From contig CP089457.1 in NCBI GenBank assembly GCA_026636295.1, positions 797,459 to 861,458 of the forward strand: 64,000 nucleotides of DNA. The letters run 5' to 3'. Of this stretch, positions 17,985 through 28,558 are shown one piece after another. The notes below the pieces were generated by a model. That model worked only from the letters and a program-made list of their open reading frames with translations, had not been told where the DNA came from and did no database searches. The stretch comes from Medakamo hakoo (Eukaryota; Chlorophyta; Trebouxiophyceae; Coccomyxaceae). Both the position numbers and the translations under genes were made by a program. The stretch's first letter is position 1, and every line of letters starts with the position of its first letter.

Positions 17985-20471
17985 TTACAGCTGACCCCCG
18001 CTGGGTTCGGGCGCCGTCACTCGGCGCACGGGCGGGACGGCCCACGGCGCTGGCAGGTGTGGGGCGGGCGACGGGTGCGCGGGCGGGAGGGACGCGGGCG
18101 TGGCCGTCCGGGCGGGCACGCCACCACTGCCGCCACCGCCCGCCCTGCCTTCTAGCGCGTCCAGGCGCGCACGCAGGGCGTCCAGCTCGTCGAGGGCGCC
18201 TCTGTAATCCGCGTCCACAGCGGCGCGGCGGGCGCGCAGGGCCCGCGCTTCGGCCGCCAGCGCCGCGTTGTCGGCGGCAAAGCGGGCGGCGAGCGCACGC
18301 GCGGTCGCCAGGTCGGCCGCGAGCCGGCGGTGCAGGGTGGTGGTGGACAGCGACGCGGCGGCCGCGCTGGCGGCTGTGTTGGTGGAGGAGGCGGACGGTG
18401 ATGCGGGGGAGCCGCCACCGACCGGGTCGGCGCTCGCCCGGCCGGGCAGCAGCAGCAGCGGCGTCGCGGCCCCGCTGGCGCGGGCCGACCCGGGCGCGGC
18501 GCTGGCGCCGCCGGGGCCGCCGCTGGCGCTGCCGCCGCCGCGCCCGCCCGTCGCGGCGGCCAGGGCGCCGCGGAGGTACGCGTTCTCTGCGCGCAGCAAC
18601 AACACCTCCCGCCGGGACGCGGCCGCCGCGGCCGCCGCGGCGTCGACGTGCGGGGCCGGCGACGAGCGGACGCGCGCGGCGCGCGCGGCAAACGCGAGCG
18701 TGGCCAGCGTTTCGTCGACGGCGCCCGCGGCGGGGGAGACGCACGCGATGAGCAGCGCCAGCCCACCCCCACCCAGGGCGTCCATGAGCAGCTTTGTCAG
18801 TTTGGAGTCCCGGTACGGAATGTGGCGGGCGGGCGGCGGGGGCGGCGACGGGCCGGGCGGACCGGGCGGCGCGGCGCCGGCCCCTCCACCACCACCACCA
18901 CCACTCCCACCGCCGCCGCCGCCGCCGCCGCTGGCCAACGCCGCCACGCACTGGCCCAGCACGAACAGGGACCGATTGATGGCGCCGGCCTCACGCAGCA
19001 TGCCGCCGACGGACCCGGAGTCCCGGGCGCGTTCGGACCCCGCCAGGTCGACAAAGGTGACGCGGCCAAAGCGGCGGACGGGCGGCGGCGCGGCGGCGGC
19101 GGCGGCGGCGGTGGTGGGTGAGGTGGCGGGCGAAGCCGCGGCCCCCCGGGGCACGCCCTCGCACGTCAGCGTGAACAGGGCGTGCGACCGGGAGGACGCG
19201 CCGTTGAGGGCGTGGCCGGCCGTGCGGCGGGCGGCCAGGCCGGCCGCCAGCACGGCCGCCGCGTCGGCCGCGCTGGCGCACGCGACGCTCGTCTGGTCGG
19301 GCGCGTGGAAGCCCGCGCCCGCGTCCCACCGCACGCCCAACGGCGGGCGGGTGCCGTCCCGGTCGGCCGGCGCCAGCAGGTCGTACAGCTGCTCATTGTA
19401 CAGCTCGGCGCAGGAGGCGCGCAGGGTGTAGGCCAGGCCGTCGGCGCCGCCGGACGCGGCCGCGCGCGCGCACAGATAGGCGATGGACCGGGGGATGAGG
19501 CCGGCGCCGGGTCCGTCGGTCCCGCCCTCCCCGCTGGCGCTGCTGCCAGCCATGGTGTGCGTTTTGCCGCCGCCCGTCTGGCCGTAGGCCAGGATGGTGG
19601 CGTGGTAGCCGGCGAGCGCGGCGTCGAGGAGGCGGGGCACGCCTGCGGCCGCCCACAGGTCCGCGTTGGTCGCGTCCGGGCCCAGGGCGGACGGGAAGGC
19701 GTAGGCGCGGCGGGGGGGTGGGTGGGGCGCGGCCGGGCTGTCGCCGCTGGCGGTGCCACTCCCCTCAGCCGGCGGCGGCGTGATGACGACCAACCGGCGG
19801 CGGCGGCGGCCCAGCGGCGGCGGCGGCAGCGGCGGGAGGGGGTGGGTGGGGAGCGAGCCGCCCGGCCGGCCGTCGCCACCCGGCGTGCACGCGTCGCTGG
19901 CGTCGCCGGCACTCGGTCCGCCTCCATCCTCGTCCGCCACCTCCACCGCGACGGCTTCACCCGCCGCCGCCTCGCGCGCCGCCATGGGCCGCACCCGGAT
20001 GACGACTTGGATGGCCTCGGTCGGGAGGGCGGCGCACTGGCACGCGGCCCAGTGAGCGGCTGCCGACGACGACGCGCCGGACGCGACAGACCCGCCCAGC
20101 GACGGCGTGCCAGACGGTCGGCGGCGTGCAGACGGCGGCGGAGAAGGAGGCGAGCCAGGCGGCGGCGCGCCCAGGCTGGAGCGGGCGGAGGAGGAGGAGG
20201 GGCGGGAGAGGGAGCGCGTCCGCGCGAGCGGCGGCGGCGGTGGCGGCGCCGACGACGGCGCGGCCGCCAGGGCTTTGGCCGCCGCTTCCGCTGCGGACGC
20301 CGTGGCGGGCAAGGACGCCACCCGTGGCAGGCGGGTGGGACGGGTGAGGGAGGGCGGCGGCGGTGTGGCGGCCGGTGTCGGCGGCGGCCCGCCCGACGCG
20401 CGCGGCGAGCGGCGCGACGATGGTTGGGTCGGCGCGGCCGGCGGCGGCGGCGCCGGGCCGGTGGGCTCCAT
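17985..20471 (-). CDS. Kinesin-like motor protein
   Basis: Microtubule plus-end-type motor judged by its N-proximal motor; 828 residues, single exon. Residues 1-155 are a Pro/Ser/Ala-rich extension. The motor begins at IQVVIRVRPM (about 156) and contains the P-loop GQTGGGKTHTM (about 297), switch I SSRSH (about 425), switch II DLAGSE (about 474) and IPYRDSKLTKLLMDALGG. Two low-complexity insertions sit in the motor (about 205-245 and a Gly/Pro loop about 512-545). After the motor a neck-like RREVLLLRAENAYLRGAL and a short Ala/Leu coiled coil (about 715-775) suggest dimerisation; no cargo domain is recognised. Subfamily is unclear: the motor is divergent with short linker elements. It starts about 250 bp from the MFS gene's stop, both on the minus strand. 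Confidence 0.9.
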   Translation of the reverse strand: MEPTGPAPPPPAAPTQPSSRRSPRASGGPPPTPAATPPPPSLTRPTRLPRVASLPATASAAEAAAKALAAAPSSAPPPPPPLARTRSLSRPSSSSARSSLGAPPPGSPPSPPPSARRRPSGTPSLGGSVASGASSSAAAHWAACQCAALPTEAIQVVIRVRPMAAREAAAGEAVAVEVADEDGGGPSAGDASDACTPGGDGRPGGSLPTHPLPPLPPPPLGRRRRRLVVITPPPAEGSGTASGDSPAAPHPPPRRAYAFPSALGPDATNADLWAAAGVPRLLDAALAGYHATILAYGQTGGGKTHTMAGSSASGEGGTDGPGAGLIPRSIAYLCARAAASGGADGLAYTLRASCAELYNEQLYDLLAPADRDGTRPPLGVRWDAGAGFHAPDQTSVACASAADAAAVLAAGLAARRTAGHALNGASSRSHALFTLTCEGVPRGAAASPATSPTTAAAAAAAPPPVRRFGRVTFVDLAGSERARDSGSVGGMLREAGAINRSLFVLGQCVAALASGGGGGGGGSGGGGGGGAGAAPPGPPGPSPPPPPARHIPYRDSKLTKLLMDALGGGGLALLIACVSPAAGAVDETLATLAFAARAARVRSSPAPHVDAAAAAAAASRREVLLLRAENAYLRGALAAATGGRGGGSASGGPGGASAAPGSARASGAATPLLLLPGRASADPVGGGSPASPSASSTNTAASAAAASLSTTTLHRRLAADLATARALAARFAADNAALAAEARALRARRAAVDADYRGALDELDALRARLDALEGRAGGGGSGGVPARTATPASLPPAHPSPAPHLPAPWAVPPVRRVTAPEPSGGQL

Positions 20472-20719
20472 TGGTCGGCTGCAAAAGAAGGTCCTGGTCC
20501 TGGGTGCACGGCTTTTACGTTGGAGGCCGCGGCCCCCCCCGGGCCCGTGCTCGCGGCTGGGGGGACAAAAAAAAGCAGGAGACGAAAGGGTTGTGGTGAG
20601 ACGACGCTCCTGGCCGTCGAAAAACGTGTTGCCTGTTCTGTGTCTATTTTTGTCTCAACACCTCCTACAAAAAAAAACAAGGGCGTCCCTCGCCGTGCAC
20701 GCCCCGGCCTCACTGGTCA

Positions 20720-22713
20720 TCACTCACTGTACATGAGAGCGTCGCCGCCGACAACAGGCTCACCCCGCGCCGCCACTCCAAACACAGCCGCCGCAACTAA
20801 ACACACGGCCGCCGCCACGCCCGCGGCGGCCGGCCACCCGGCCTGCCCCGGCCCGCCGCCCAGCCGCTCCAGCAGCGCGCCCGTGCCCGCCACGCCAATC
20901 AGCCCGGCCGCCGTGCCCGCCGTGTTCGACAGCGCCATGACCGCGCCCGCCCACCGTGGGGCGACGTCCATGTGGTTGACGGCAAAGCCGCCCCGCGCGA
21001 AACCGGCGCCGCCAAGGGCCAGCGCGACGGCGGCCGCGCCAGCGCCGGGCGTGGCCGCCGACCGCAGGCGCGCCAGGCCGGCGGCCGCGGCGAGGAAGCC
21101 GGCCGTGTTGACGGCCTTGCGCGCGGCCGCGACCCGGGCGCCAGCGGCTGTGGCGGCGGGCGCCGCCCCTGCGGCGGCCGCCTCCGCCGCCGCGCTGGCC
21201 GCGGCCGGGCCGGCCGCGGCCGAGGACGCCCACCCGCCCGCGAGCGCGGACCCGCACATCAGGGCGTACGCCGCCGCCGCCGCGCTGGAGGAGGAGGCGC
21301 GCCCGCCGCCGCCGCCGGACAGCGGGGCGCCCAACCGCACCCCAAACAGGGCCGGCATCCAGTTCATGAGGACGTAGAACGCGTAGTGGAAGGCGAAGTT
21401 GCAGGCGGACAGGGCCAGGACCGCGGGGTGGGACGCGAGCGCGCGCCAGGGCGGCCGCCGCGACCGGGCGCGGGCGGCGGCCGGGCGGGGCGGGGAGGCG
21501 CCGTCCGAGGTTGGCAGCGTGGACGGCGCGGACGTGGGCCCGGACCATGGCAGGCCGCCCGGCCGGCGGCGGCCTGCCGCCCGCGCCCCCGCCGCGAGCC
21601 AGGCGGCCAGCCAAGCAGCGCCGAGGCAGGCCGACAGTTTGGGGATGGCGGCGGGGCCGAGGGCGTCGACGGCGCGCGGCGCGGCGGCGGTGGCGACAGC
21701 CGCGCCGGCGTACAACCCGGACGTGGCCAGGGAGACGGCCCGGGCGCGGGCGGCGGGCGGGACAGACTGACACGGGGTGGTGGTGGGGTGGGGTGTGTGT
21801 GTGTGTGGAGGTGGAGTGGTGGGGGGGGAGGGGAGAGCCGCCGCGCGCACCCCCCACCCCCTCTCCCCGGTCAAGCTACCTCTGCCAGTAATGCATGCAT
21901 GGCCGGGACTAACGCGCCCTGGGCCGCGCCCACCGCCGTCCGCGCGGCCGCCGTCGCGGCGCGCGCGCCCCTGCCCCCGCCGACGCTCATGGGCGTGAGG
22001 AAGGAGACGGCCGACCAGGCGGCGAACGACGCGGCCAGGACGGGGCCGCCGCCATACTTTTGGGCGGCCCACCCGCCTGGAATCTGTGTGGATGTCGGAA
22101 GGAGGGGTGCGGGCGCACAGCCGGGAACGCCGCCGTGAGGAGAGGAGAGAGAGGGGGGTGGGGGGGGGGAGGAGGGTGGCAAGGCCGCGTCGATCCCCAG
22201 GCCGGCAAGATGCGCAGCAGAGGAGCGCGAGTTGAAAAAGAAACATGCGCGCGCGGACACCCTCACCTGCGACAGCCCGTACCCCCAGTAGAAAGCAGCC
22301 AAGACGGCGCCCGTCGCACCCTCGTGCCCTGCGTCCCCGCTGCTTTGACCGACGGCCCGGGCGTACGCGATCGCAAAGGCCGCCCGTTCGATGTACGCGA
22401 CGACCGTCGCGCCGAAGCAGGCGGCGACGGTGGCGGCGTGCGGCGGGAGGGCGGCAGTCCACCTCCTGAGCAGGCGGGGCATGCGGGCGTCCAGCCTGCC
22501 GGACCGGCTGGGCTGGAGGCCGCCGGGCGCCGCGGCGGCAGCGGCCGACATGCCCGCGGCCGAGCGGGAGCGCTGCATCATCGCGCCGCCGCCGCCCGAG
22601 CTGCCGGGCCGCCCGGGAGACAGCAGGCCCGCTAACCCAGGCTGGACATCGCCTCCGTCCTGCCCGTCTCCCGCCAGGAGTGAGGCGGCGAGGCGGGAGG
22701 GCGGCGGCCGCAT
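20720..22713 (-). CDS. MFS transporter of the SLC17/ANTR anion-transporter type
   Basis: Major-facilitator transporter, probably for organic anions or phosphate; plant ANTR relatives sit in the plastid inner envelope or thylakoid. Three exons, 22713..22267, 22083..21880 and 21766..20720, all joined in phase 0 (donors GTGAGG and GTAGCT, acceptors CACAG and GTCAG); 565 residues. Evidence for the family: AYIERAAFAIAYA in helix 1, FYWGYGLSQIPGGWAAQKYGG across the first junction, LLAESVPPAARARAVSL across the second, and LMNWMPALFGVRLG in the second half. Residues 1-85 are Ser/Gly/Pro-rich and Arg-rich, plausibly a plastid leader. The central loop and C-half carry Ala-rich insertions. Exon junctions restore continuous family blocks, which supports them. 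Substrate cannot be read from sequence. Confidence 0.82.
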
Positions 22714-24057
22714 GTGTTGGACGAGTTTGTGAGAGTACAGAGGGCGCGGTGCGGCGCGGGGGGGGGGGGAAACCCAACCCTCCCTCTATAGTTTTTTTTT
22801 TCTTTGCCCGGGCCCGGCGGGGGCTTCCTTTTTACACACAAAAAGCGCCGCTCCCCATCCGTCTCTCTTTTTGGTTTGGGCCTGCCTGCGTGCGGCCTCA
22901 CTCCTCCGTGCAAGCCCGCCTGCCGCTTTGCCGCCCCAACCCACTGCCCCCCCTTTTCGTCCATGTCCACGCGCGCGCGACCGTCGGGCTGCACACACCT
23001 GCGCCTTGACGCTCCCACCACACGCACGACCCTGGCTGGCACAAAATGGGGTCGGGACGTGTGGGGCAGAGCAAAGCGGAGGCGCCCATCGACCTTTGAT
23101 CAGAAGGCGACAGGAAAGCCGGCGTGCGCCCGCAAGCGGGCGGGCGAAAGGAAAAAAAGGGCAAGGGGATGGGAGACGGAAAAGCAAAAGGAGCGGGCTC
23201 CCAAAACGCACGGGGGGAGGGAACGCGCGCCGCACGCACACACCCCCATTTTTTTTGCTGGCACACATGATACACACCGGCGCGTCCGCGGGCAAACATT
23301 CCGGGCAAAGGAATGGCTTTTTTTGTCTTTTTTCGGTCGATGGGAAAAGGGTTGGTGGGCGGGCGCGCGCGCGCGCACGCGCACGCCCACCGCCCGCCCG
23401 CGGCCCCTCCGAAGGACACACACAACCGCGCCCACAAACGCTCGCTCCGCCAAAAACAGGACTCTGGCCGCACCCCGTTTTCACCCCTGCGCCCCTCGCT
23501 TTCGGGGGTCGGGCAAGGTCGGTGAAGAGAGGCGGGTTGTGCGGCCCAGAGGGTGGGAAGTTTTTTCAGGGCGTGCGTATTCTTTCAAGGGGAGACGAGG
23601 GTTGGGAAGGGCGGGCAGGGGGGCCGGGTCCGGAGGGGGGACTTGGTCCGAGCCGCGGGAGCGGGGCGGGGCGCATGGCCTGCTCGCCGCCTGTGTAGGC
23701 AGCGAGAGGCGGCGCCACGCAAGGTCAAAAAGGGGGGGGGGGGGGGGGGGGGGCGTGTCGGACGACGAGCGCGCGGGTTGGGTGCAGCACGAACCGTGCC
23801 GCCCCGCCCACTCCCCTCCCGTCCTTCCACAACGGCAGCGGGGAAGACACATGCGCGCGGCCGCACCGGGGAGCGCCGGAGGGGCGCCGCCAGAGCCGGG
23901 CAGAGTCCGCGGGTGATTTGTCTCGCCCGTGCGTTGTTGAGGGAGGCGGGGAGGGGGTGGGTGGGAGCGAGCGCGGCGGTCGGCCCCGCCCCGTCCACGC
24001 GCGCACGCGCCCCCCCCCTCACGCCCGGCAGCTGTCCCGCGCACACAACACGCGAGC
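22714..24057. other. 1.34-kb gene-free region
   Basis: The longest stretch without a recognisable gene. It lies between the MFS start and the stop of the OEP24-like gene, both on the minus strand. It is more A/T-run-rich than coding DNA, with many mixed homopolymers and a G22 run at 23732-23753. Long open frames on both strands are basic, low-complexity and match nothing I know. I checked for U1, U2, U6, SRP and tRNA signatures by eye and saw none. It may hold a long 5' leader, a leader intron or a non-coding RNA. Confidence 0.45.
23732..23753 (+). repeat. G22 homopolymer
   Basis: Uninterrupted run of 22 G on the plus strand, in the gene-free region. Potential G-quadruplex seed and a likely sequencing-length ambiguity. 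Confidence 0.85.
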
Positions 24058-25467
24058 TCAGAACTCCCAGGCCTTGTCGCCGATGACGCCGACCTGGATG
24101 GGGCCCAGGCCCTTGGGGCCGGCCGGCGCCTTGGCAAACGCGCGGACGAGCGGGCGGGCCGTGTCGCCGTCCTTGTTCCAGGCGACCTCGACGAGGGCGA
24201 CCTCGTCCGCGAACGCGTACTGCGGGCGGATGGTGAAGTCGTTGTGCTGCTTCGTCACCGACAGGAAGGCGGCCTTGGTGTTGAAGTCGTACGCGGGCTC
24301 GACCAGGTAGCCCTCCCGCTCGATCGAGTACTTGGCCGCGGCCGTCGAGACGGGGATGTTGAAGGGCTCGATGACAAAGGCCTTGCGCTCCGCCAGGTTG
24401 ACGACCGTGGCGTTGCCGACCTCGTTGGCGTCGTTCAGCGTCTTGGTCGCCCACAGGGCCTGGTCCTCCGCCAGCTGGACGCGGGCCTCCGTCCGGATGT
24501 GGTTGCCCGTCTGGAACCAGGTCGCGCCGACGTCGACGGCCTTGCCCTGGACGTCGGTGCCGGCGGTGACGCCGGCCAGGGCGGACTTCTCGCCGGCGTC
24601 GTAGCCGACCAGCAGGTTGACGTCGTCTGAGTTGAAGATGGAGGGGAGCGCAAGGGAGAGCGGGAGGGCTGGGCAGGTGAGCGGGTGAGGAGGGGAGGGA
24701 GGTGGGAGGGAAGGGGGGGAGCGTGGAGAGGGAGGACGGAGGAGGGGGTGGGGTGGGGGGCCGCCACTCACCCTTTTTCGTGCGGGCCGTGACCAGGGCG
24801 TCCTTCATCCAGGGCGCGGCATCGTAGTCCTTGACCGTGGAGTCGGTCAGGGAGGCGGTCAGCGTGAAGTCGTCGAACTCTTTCGTGGCGTCGGCACGGC
24901 CGCTGTGCGTTGGTGGGGGGGAGGGGAGGGGGGCGGGGCCCCGGTGTGAGCGTGAAAGGGGGGGGGGGGGGGTGAGGGCGGCGGCGAGAGCGGTTGCCAG
25001 CATGGTCTAGTCTGGCGCTCCGCTCCCAGCTTTCGTGCGCCCAACCGGCCTCAGACGGGGCTTCCGCCGCCTTGATCTCGATGTCATTGCGTGCGCTGGC
25101 ATCTGAGCTTCACTCGCAGCGCGGCGAAGTGGGCGTTGCGGGGCTCCGGAGCTCGCGGCGCGTGTCGGAAGCTGGATAAAGCCGTGCGCCGGGCGACACG
25201 ACTCAGCACGGCGGGAAGAGCCGTCAACGTTCGCGCCTCGCCAAGGCAGGGCGCGCCACACATTCCCGTAAAAACCACCCCAACAGTGCTCCCTACTCTC
25301 ACAGATGGCAGTGGGGCCAAATGCACGGCGGGTGGGGCCCGCGAAGGCAGTGCGCGAGGAGGCGGAAGGAACGTTATCGGCCGCATGCAAAAATGAACGC
25401 ACCGGGCGGACGTCTTCCCGCCGTCCGTGTTCAGCAGGGCAAGACCTTTCGTCACAACGGTGGCCAT
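24058..25467 (-). CDS. OEP24-like plastid outer-envelope beta-barrel protein
   Basis: Predicted outer-envelope pore or barrel protein. Three exons, 25467..25403, 24902..24772 and 24626..24058 (phases 2 and 1; donors GTGCGT and GTGAGT); 254 residues. The joined protein begins MATVVTKGLALL, continues FTLTASLTDSTVKD, and has alternating polar/hydrophobic strands throughout, as in beta barrels. The C-terminal half follows the OEP24 order: YSIEREGYLVEPAYDF, a KQHNDFTIRPQYAF strand, LVEVAWNKDGD, and a final WEF, matching the EP-YD, EW and terminal W-[DE]-F pattern I recall for plant OEP24. No transit peptide is expected for this class. Each junction was fixed by phase: the codons split at the borders give Arg and Asp. 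It might instead be another barrel family such as VDAC, but VDAC hallmarks are absent. Medium certainty on the name, higher that the gene is real. Confidence 0.6.
24958..24972 (+). repeat. G15 homopolymer in OEP24-like intron 1
   Basis: Fifteen consecutive G (C on the coding strand), forming the C-rich tract that precedes the exon 2 acceptor. Confidence 0.8.
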
Positions 25468-25985
25468 GATGTAGGAGAAGGGTTTGGGCGAAAGCCGGGG
25501 AGGTTTGGGGGGCGGGAGGAGGGTTTGGTGGTGTCGGAAGGCGGGGGAGGGAATCGCAGAGTGAAGGTGTGAGGCCGCCGAGCAGTGAAAACTCACCCAC
25601 GCTTGAAAAACCGGGGGGGGGGGGGGAGAGGCGTGAGGCCTCCCTGCCTCTCCCCTTCCCTTTTCGCACGACGTACGTGCTGTACACTTGTGCGTGCAGC
25701 TGTACAGGCCCGACACTTGCGCACAGGCAACAACAACTCCCTGTCTCTCCATGGCCCCCGCCCCCATCCATCTCGCGAGGTGGGCGCCATCCCCAGCCAC
25801 CGCCCCCCTCCCCTCCCCCTCCCCTCCCCCTCCCAGCCTTCACGGACTGTTTTTTTTTTCTGCCGGCGCGCGCGCCTGCACCGTCTCTCCTGCGCTGGCA
25901 ACAGGCTGTTCCTCCCCAACCGGCGTCCCGTGTCGCGTGCAAAACTGATGGCCCCCACCGAATGAAAAAAGCGCTCACTGAGAGG
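25468..25985. other. 518-bp intergenic region, no gene seen
   Basis: Upstream of the OEP24-like start and downstream of the alpha/beta hydrolase stop (both minus). It contains G14 at 25613-25626, a C/T-rich CCCCT repeat at about 25805-25835 and a T10 run near 25850. No coding signal recognised. Confidence 0.45.
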
Positions 25986-27928
25986 TCAAGCCACGACCGT
26001 CGGCGGGCTCGCCCCGACGACCAACCGCGTCAGCGAGTTGGTGGAGCCGCCCGCCACGGCGTCGCCGCCACCGCCGCTCGCACTGCTGGACCGGTGCGGC
26101 GGCTGGTGAGGCGACGGCGTCACCCGCCCACTGCCCGCCCGGTGCTGCAGGGGCGTCGCCCGCCCGCTGCCGCCGCCGTCGACGGACGAGGAGCCGGGCC
26201 CCCACCAGGCCGCCGCGCCAGGCGGCCGCTGGACGGCGGCGGCCGCGAACGCCAGGCCGGACGAGGTGCGGGGGACGACACGGCGTGCAGTCGGTGAACT
26301 GCCCGCAATGCTGCTGGCGACGGTCGTGGCGCCGTCTTCGTCCGCGGCCGCGTCGTCGGCCGCGTCCGCCGCCGTGGCTGCAGCCACGGCCGCGGCCGTC
26401 GCCGCCGCCCACGCCACGCGGACGGGCGGTGCCGGCGACGTGGCCCGTGGCGCCAGGTCTCGGTGCGGGTCCAGGCCGGCCGCCGCCCGGGGCGCGGCCG
26501 CCCAGATGGCGTGGGCGAGGAGGGCGTTCACTTCCGGGCCGCGCTCGCGCGTGAGGAAGTGGGCGCCCTCGATTTCCACGTAGGCCGCGCCCAGGCGGGC
26601 GGCCAGGCGGCCGCCCGCCGCCCGGGAGGCCAGGAGGTCGTGCCGGCCGTGCAGCACGGTGATGGGGAAGCCGCCGCCGCGCAGGGCCGCGGCTTCCGCC
26701 CGCGCCACCCGGTGCGTCAGGACTGCGCGCACCTGGCCCCACAGCCCGGCCGACGCCTGGCCCACGCCGCCGCCCTGGGCTTGTTCGATGTACTCGGCGC
26801 GGAGGAGTTCCCGGCGTGGGCGGCCCAGGGCGCGGTCCTGTTGTTGGGGTGGTGCGTGGGTGGGGTGGGTGGTGGGTGGGTGAGGTGGGTGGGTGGCCGT
26901 GTGCGCGGGAGCAAGAGGGCGGCGGCTCCCCCCCCCCCCCACCCCAAAAAAAACCAACGCACCACCTGGTTGAGCGTGGCGGGCGTGAAGTGGAGGGCCA
27001 AGTCCACGTCCGCCCGGGCTTCCGGCGTGCGGGCCAAGGCCAGGCCGGCCATGCAGTACAGGGCCCGCGGGCGCAGCGGGATGGCATCCCACCCGCCGCC
27101 CGTCGCGGAGATGAGGGTGAGGGAGGCGACGCGGTGCGGCGCGGCCGCCGCGAGCTTGGTGGCGACCATGGCGCCCATGGAGTGGCCGACGACGTGGACG
27201 GGCGCGCTCCAGCCGATGTGGTCCATGACTGCCAGGACGTCCCGCGCCATGATGGCCGTGGAGTACGCCCGCCCGGGGCGGGGCACGCCGGACCCGCCCA
27301 CGCCCCGGTTGTCCAGGAGCAGGGCCCGCATGGGCGGCCGGGACGGCGGCTTTGGTGGGGCGGTCGTCGGCACGGCCGCCGCGCCGGGCCCGGCCGCGGC
27401 GGCCGCCGCGGCCGCCAGCCGTGCGCCCGCCTCCGCTTCGGCCGCCGCACCCCACGCCAGCAGCTCGTCCACCTGCGGGTCCCAGCACCCGTGCGTGGCG
27501 CCCAGGCCCATGATGAAGACGACGCGCGGCCGGGTGTCTTCCGCCTCGGCGTCGGCGTCGTCACCGTCGTCGTCGGACGACGGTGGCTGGCGAGCCCGCG
27601 GCGCGGGTGAGGGCGAGCGCGAGGGCGGGCCGCGGCCCTTTGCCCCCGCCGCCGCCTCCACCTGCTCAGGCGGCGGCGCGCTGGACCGGTCGGGCGCGGC
27701 CGTCGCCCGCCGCCGCAAGCGCGCAAACCAGCCGTCTGGCGCGGGCTCGTCGCCCGTGCTGGCAGAGGCTGCAGGCCTGGCACGGCCGCGGTCGCGCGCG
27801 GCGGGCTCCGACCGGCTGCGTGACACGGCGCGGCGGGCGGACGCGGTCGTGCCCGCCGGTCCGTCGCCGATGACCTCGTAGTAGATGGAGGTCGGGTACG
27901 GGCCGCCCGTCGTTTTCAGGATGGGCAT
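25986..27928 (-). CDS. Alpha/beta-hydrolase fold protein with long C-terminal extension
   Basis: Predicted serine hydrolase, substrate unknown. Two exons, 27928..26963 and 26837..25986; 605 residues. The intron donor is read as GTG|GTGCGT in phase 0 (CAG|GTGGTG is a possible alternative one codon earlier). The fold is clear: oxyanion segment FIMGLGATHGCW, LLDNRGVGGSG, nucleophile elbow GHSMGA (Ser), ITVLHGRHDLL carrying the acid, and EGAHFL with the His. An Arg/Ser/Pro-rich insertion lies between the first strand (YYEVIGDG) and the oxyanion loop, and about 150 Ala/Ser-rich residues follow the core. All three catalytic residues are present, so it should be active. Head-to-head with RSH at 630 bp. 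Confidence 0.85.
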
Positions 27929-28558
27929 TGTGTGTTACGGTCGCGCGACGATGGAATGAAACCACTGGGAAAAGAAACACAGGAGAGAGAGGGCGCGCGC
28001 GGGTCGCGCCAGGGGTGGTTTGGTGGGGGAGGGGCTGACGCGGAAGCGCGGGCTGACGGCTCAGGACTGAGTTTTTGCGCTCGCCACTGCCGTGGGATCG
28101 ACACCCGGTGCCTCAGCTACCCACAGATGGTCGTGCGCTCGTGGCGGGTGGGGGTGCGCGCCCGGAATGACGGCCCGTTTCCGCTTCCACTGTGCGAATG
28201 GTGGCGCCGACGCAATGGCTGCCCGGCTGCCCCAACAATGGAAGCCGCGGTCACAACCTCTCGGAGCCCAGGCGGGCAAAACCGCAACGGCCTTGTCTCA
28301 ATGTGCGTGGCGGTGGCGCGGGAAAAGCGCGGCGTGCCCAGGCGTGTGGCCGACGGCCCGAGAGCTTTCCACACACCAAAACGCCCGCCGCAGTGTGGAG
28401 GAGGCAGGGAAGCTGTGAAGGCCTGGAACTCTGGGTCCCCTCCCACACCTTCCTTTCTTCTTTTGTCCGGCAGAGAGAGAGAGTCTGGGGGGAGCGGCAT
28501 TCCTCCTTCCGCCACGCGCGTCCGGCCAGTCACAGCGCGTGACACGACCCTGCCGACG
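27929..28558. promoter_or_regulatory. 630-bp divergent promoter region (hydrolase / RSH)
   Basis: The longest head-to-head spacer in the window. It has a GA-rich run near 28471-28482 and several upstream ATGs on the plus strand (for example 28127) that could make short upstream frames in the RSH leader. No TATA motif was recognised. Confidence 0.4.

Noticed and set aside
22804-23916. 370-codon plus-strand frame in the gene-free region
   Set aside because: Basic, low-complexity, full of homopolymer-coded residues, no domain and no splice support; could not be supported as a gene.
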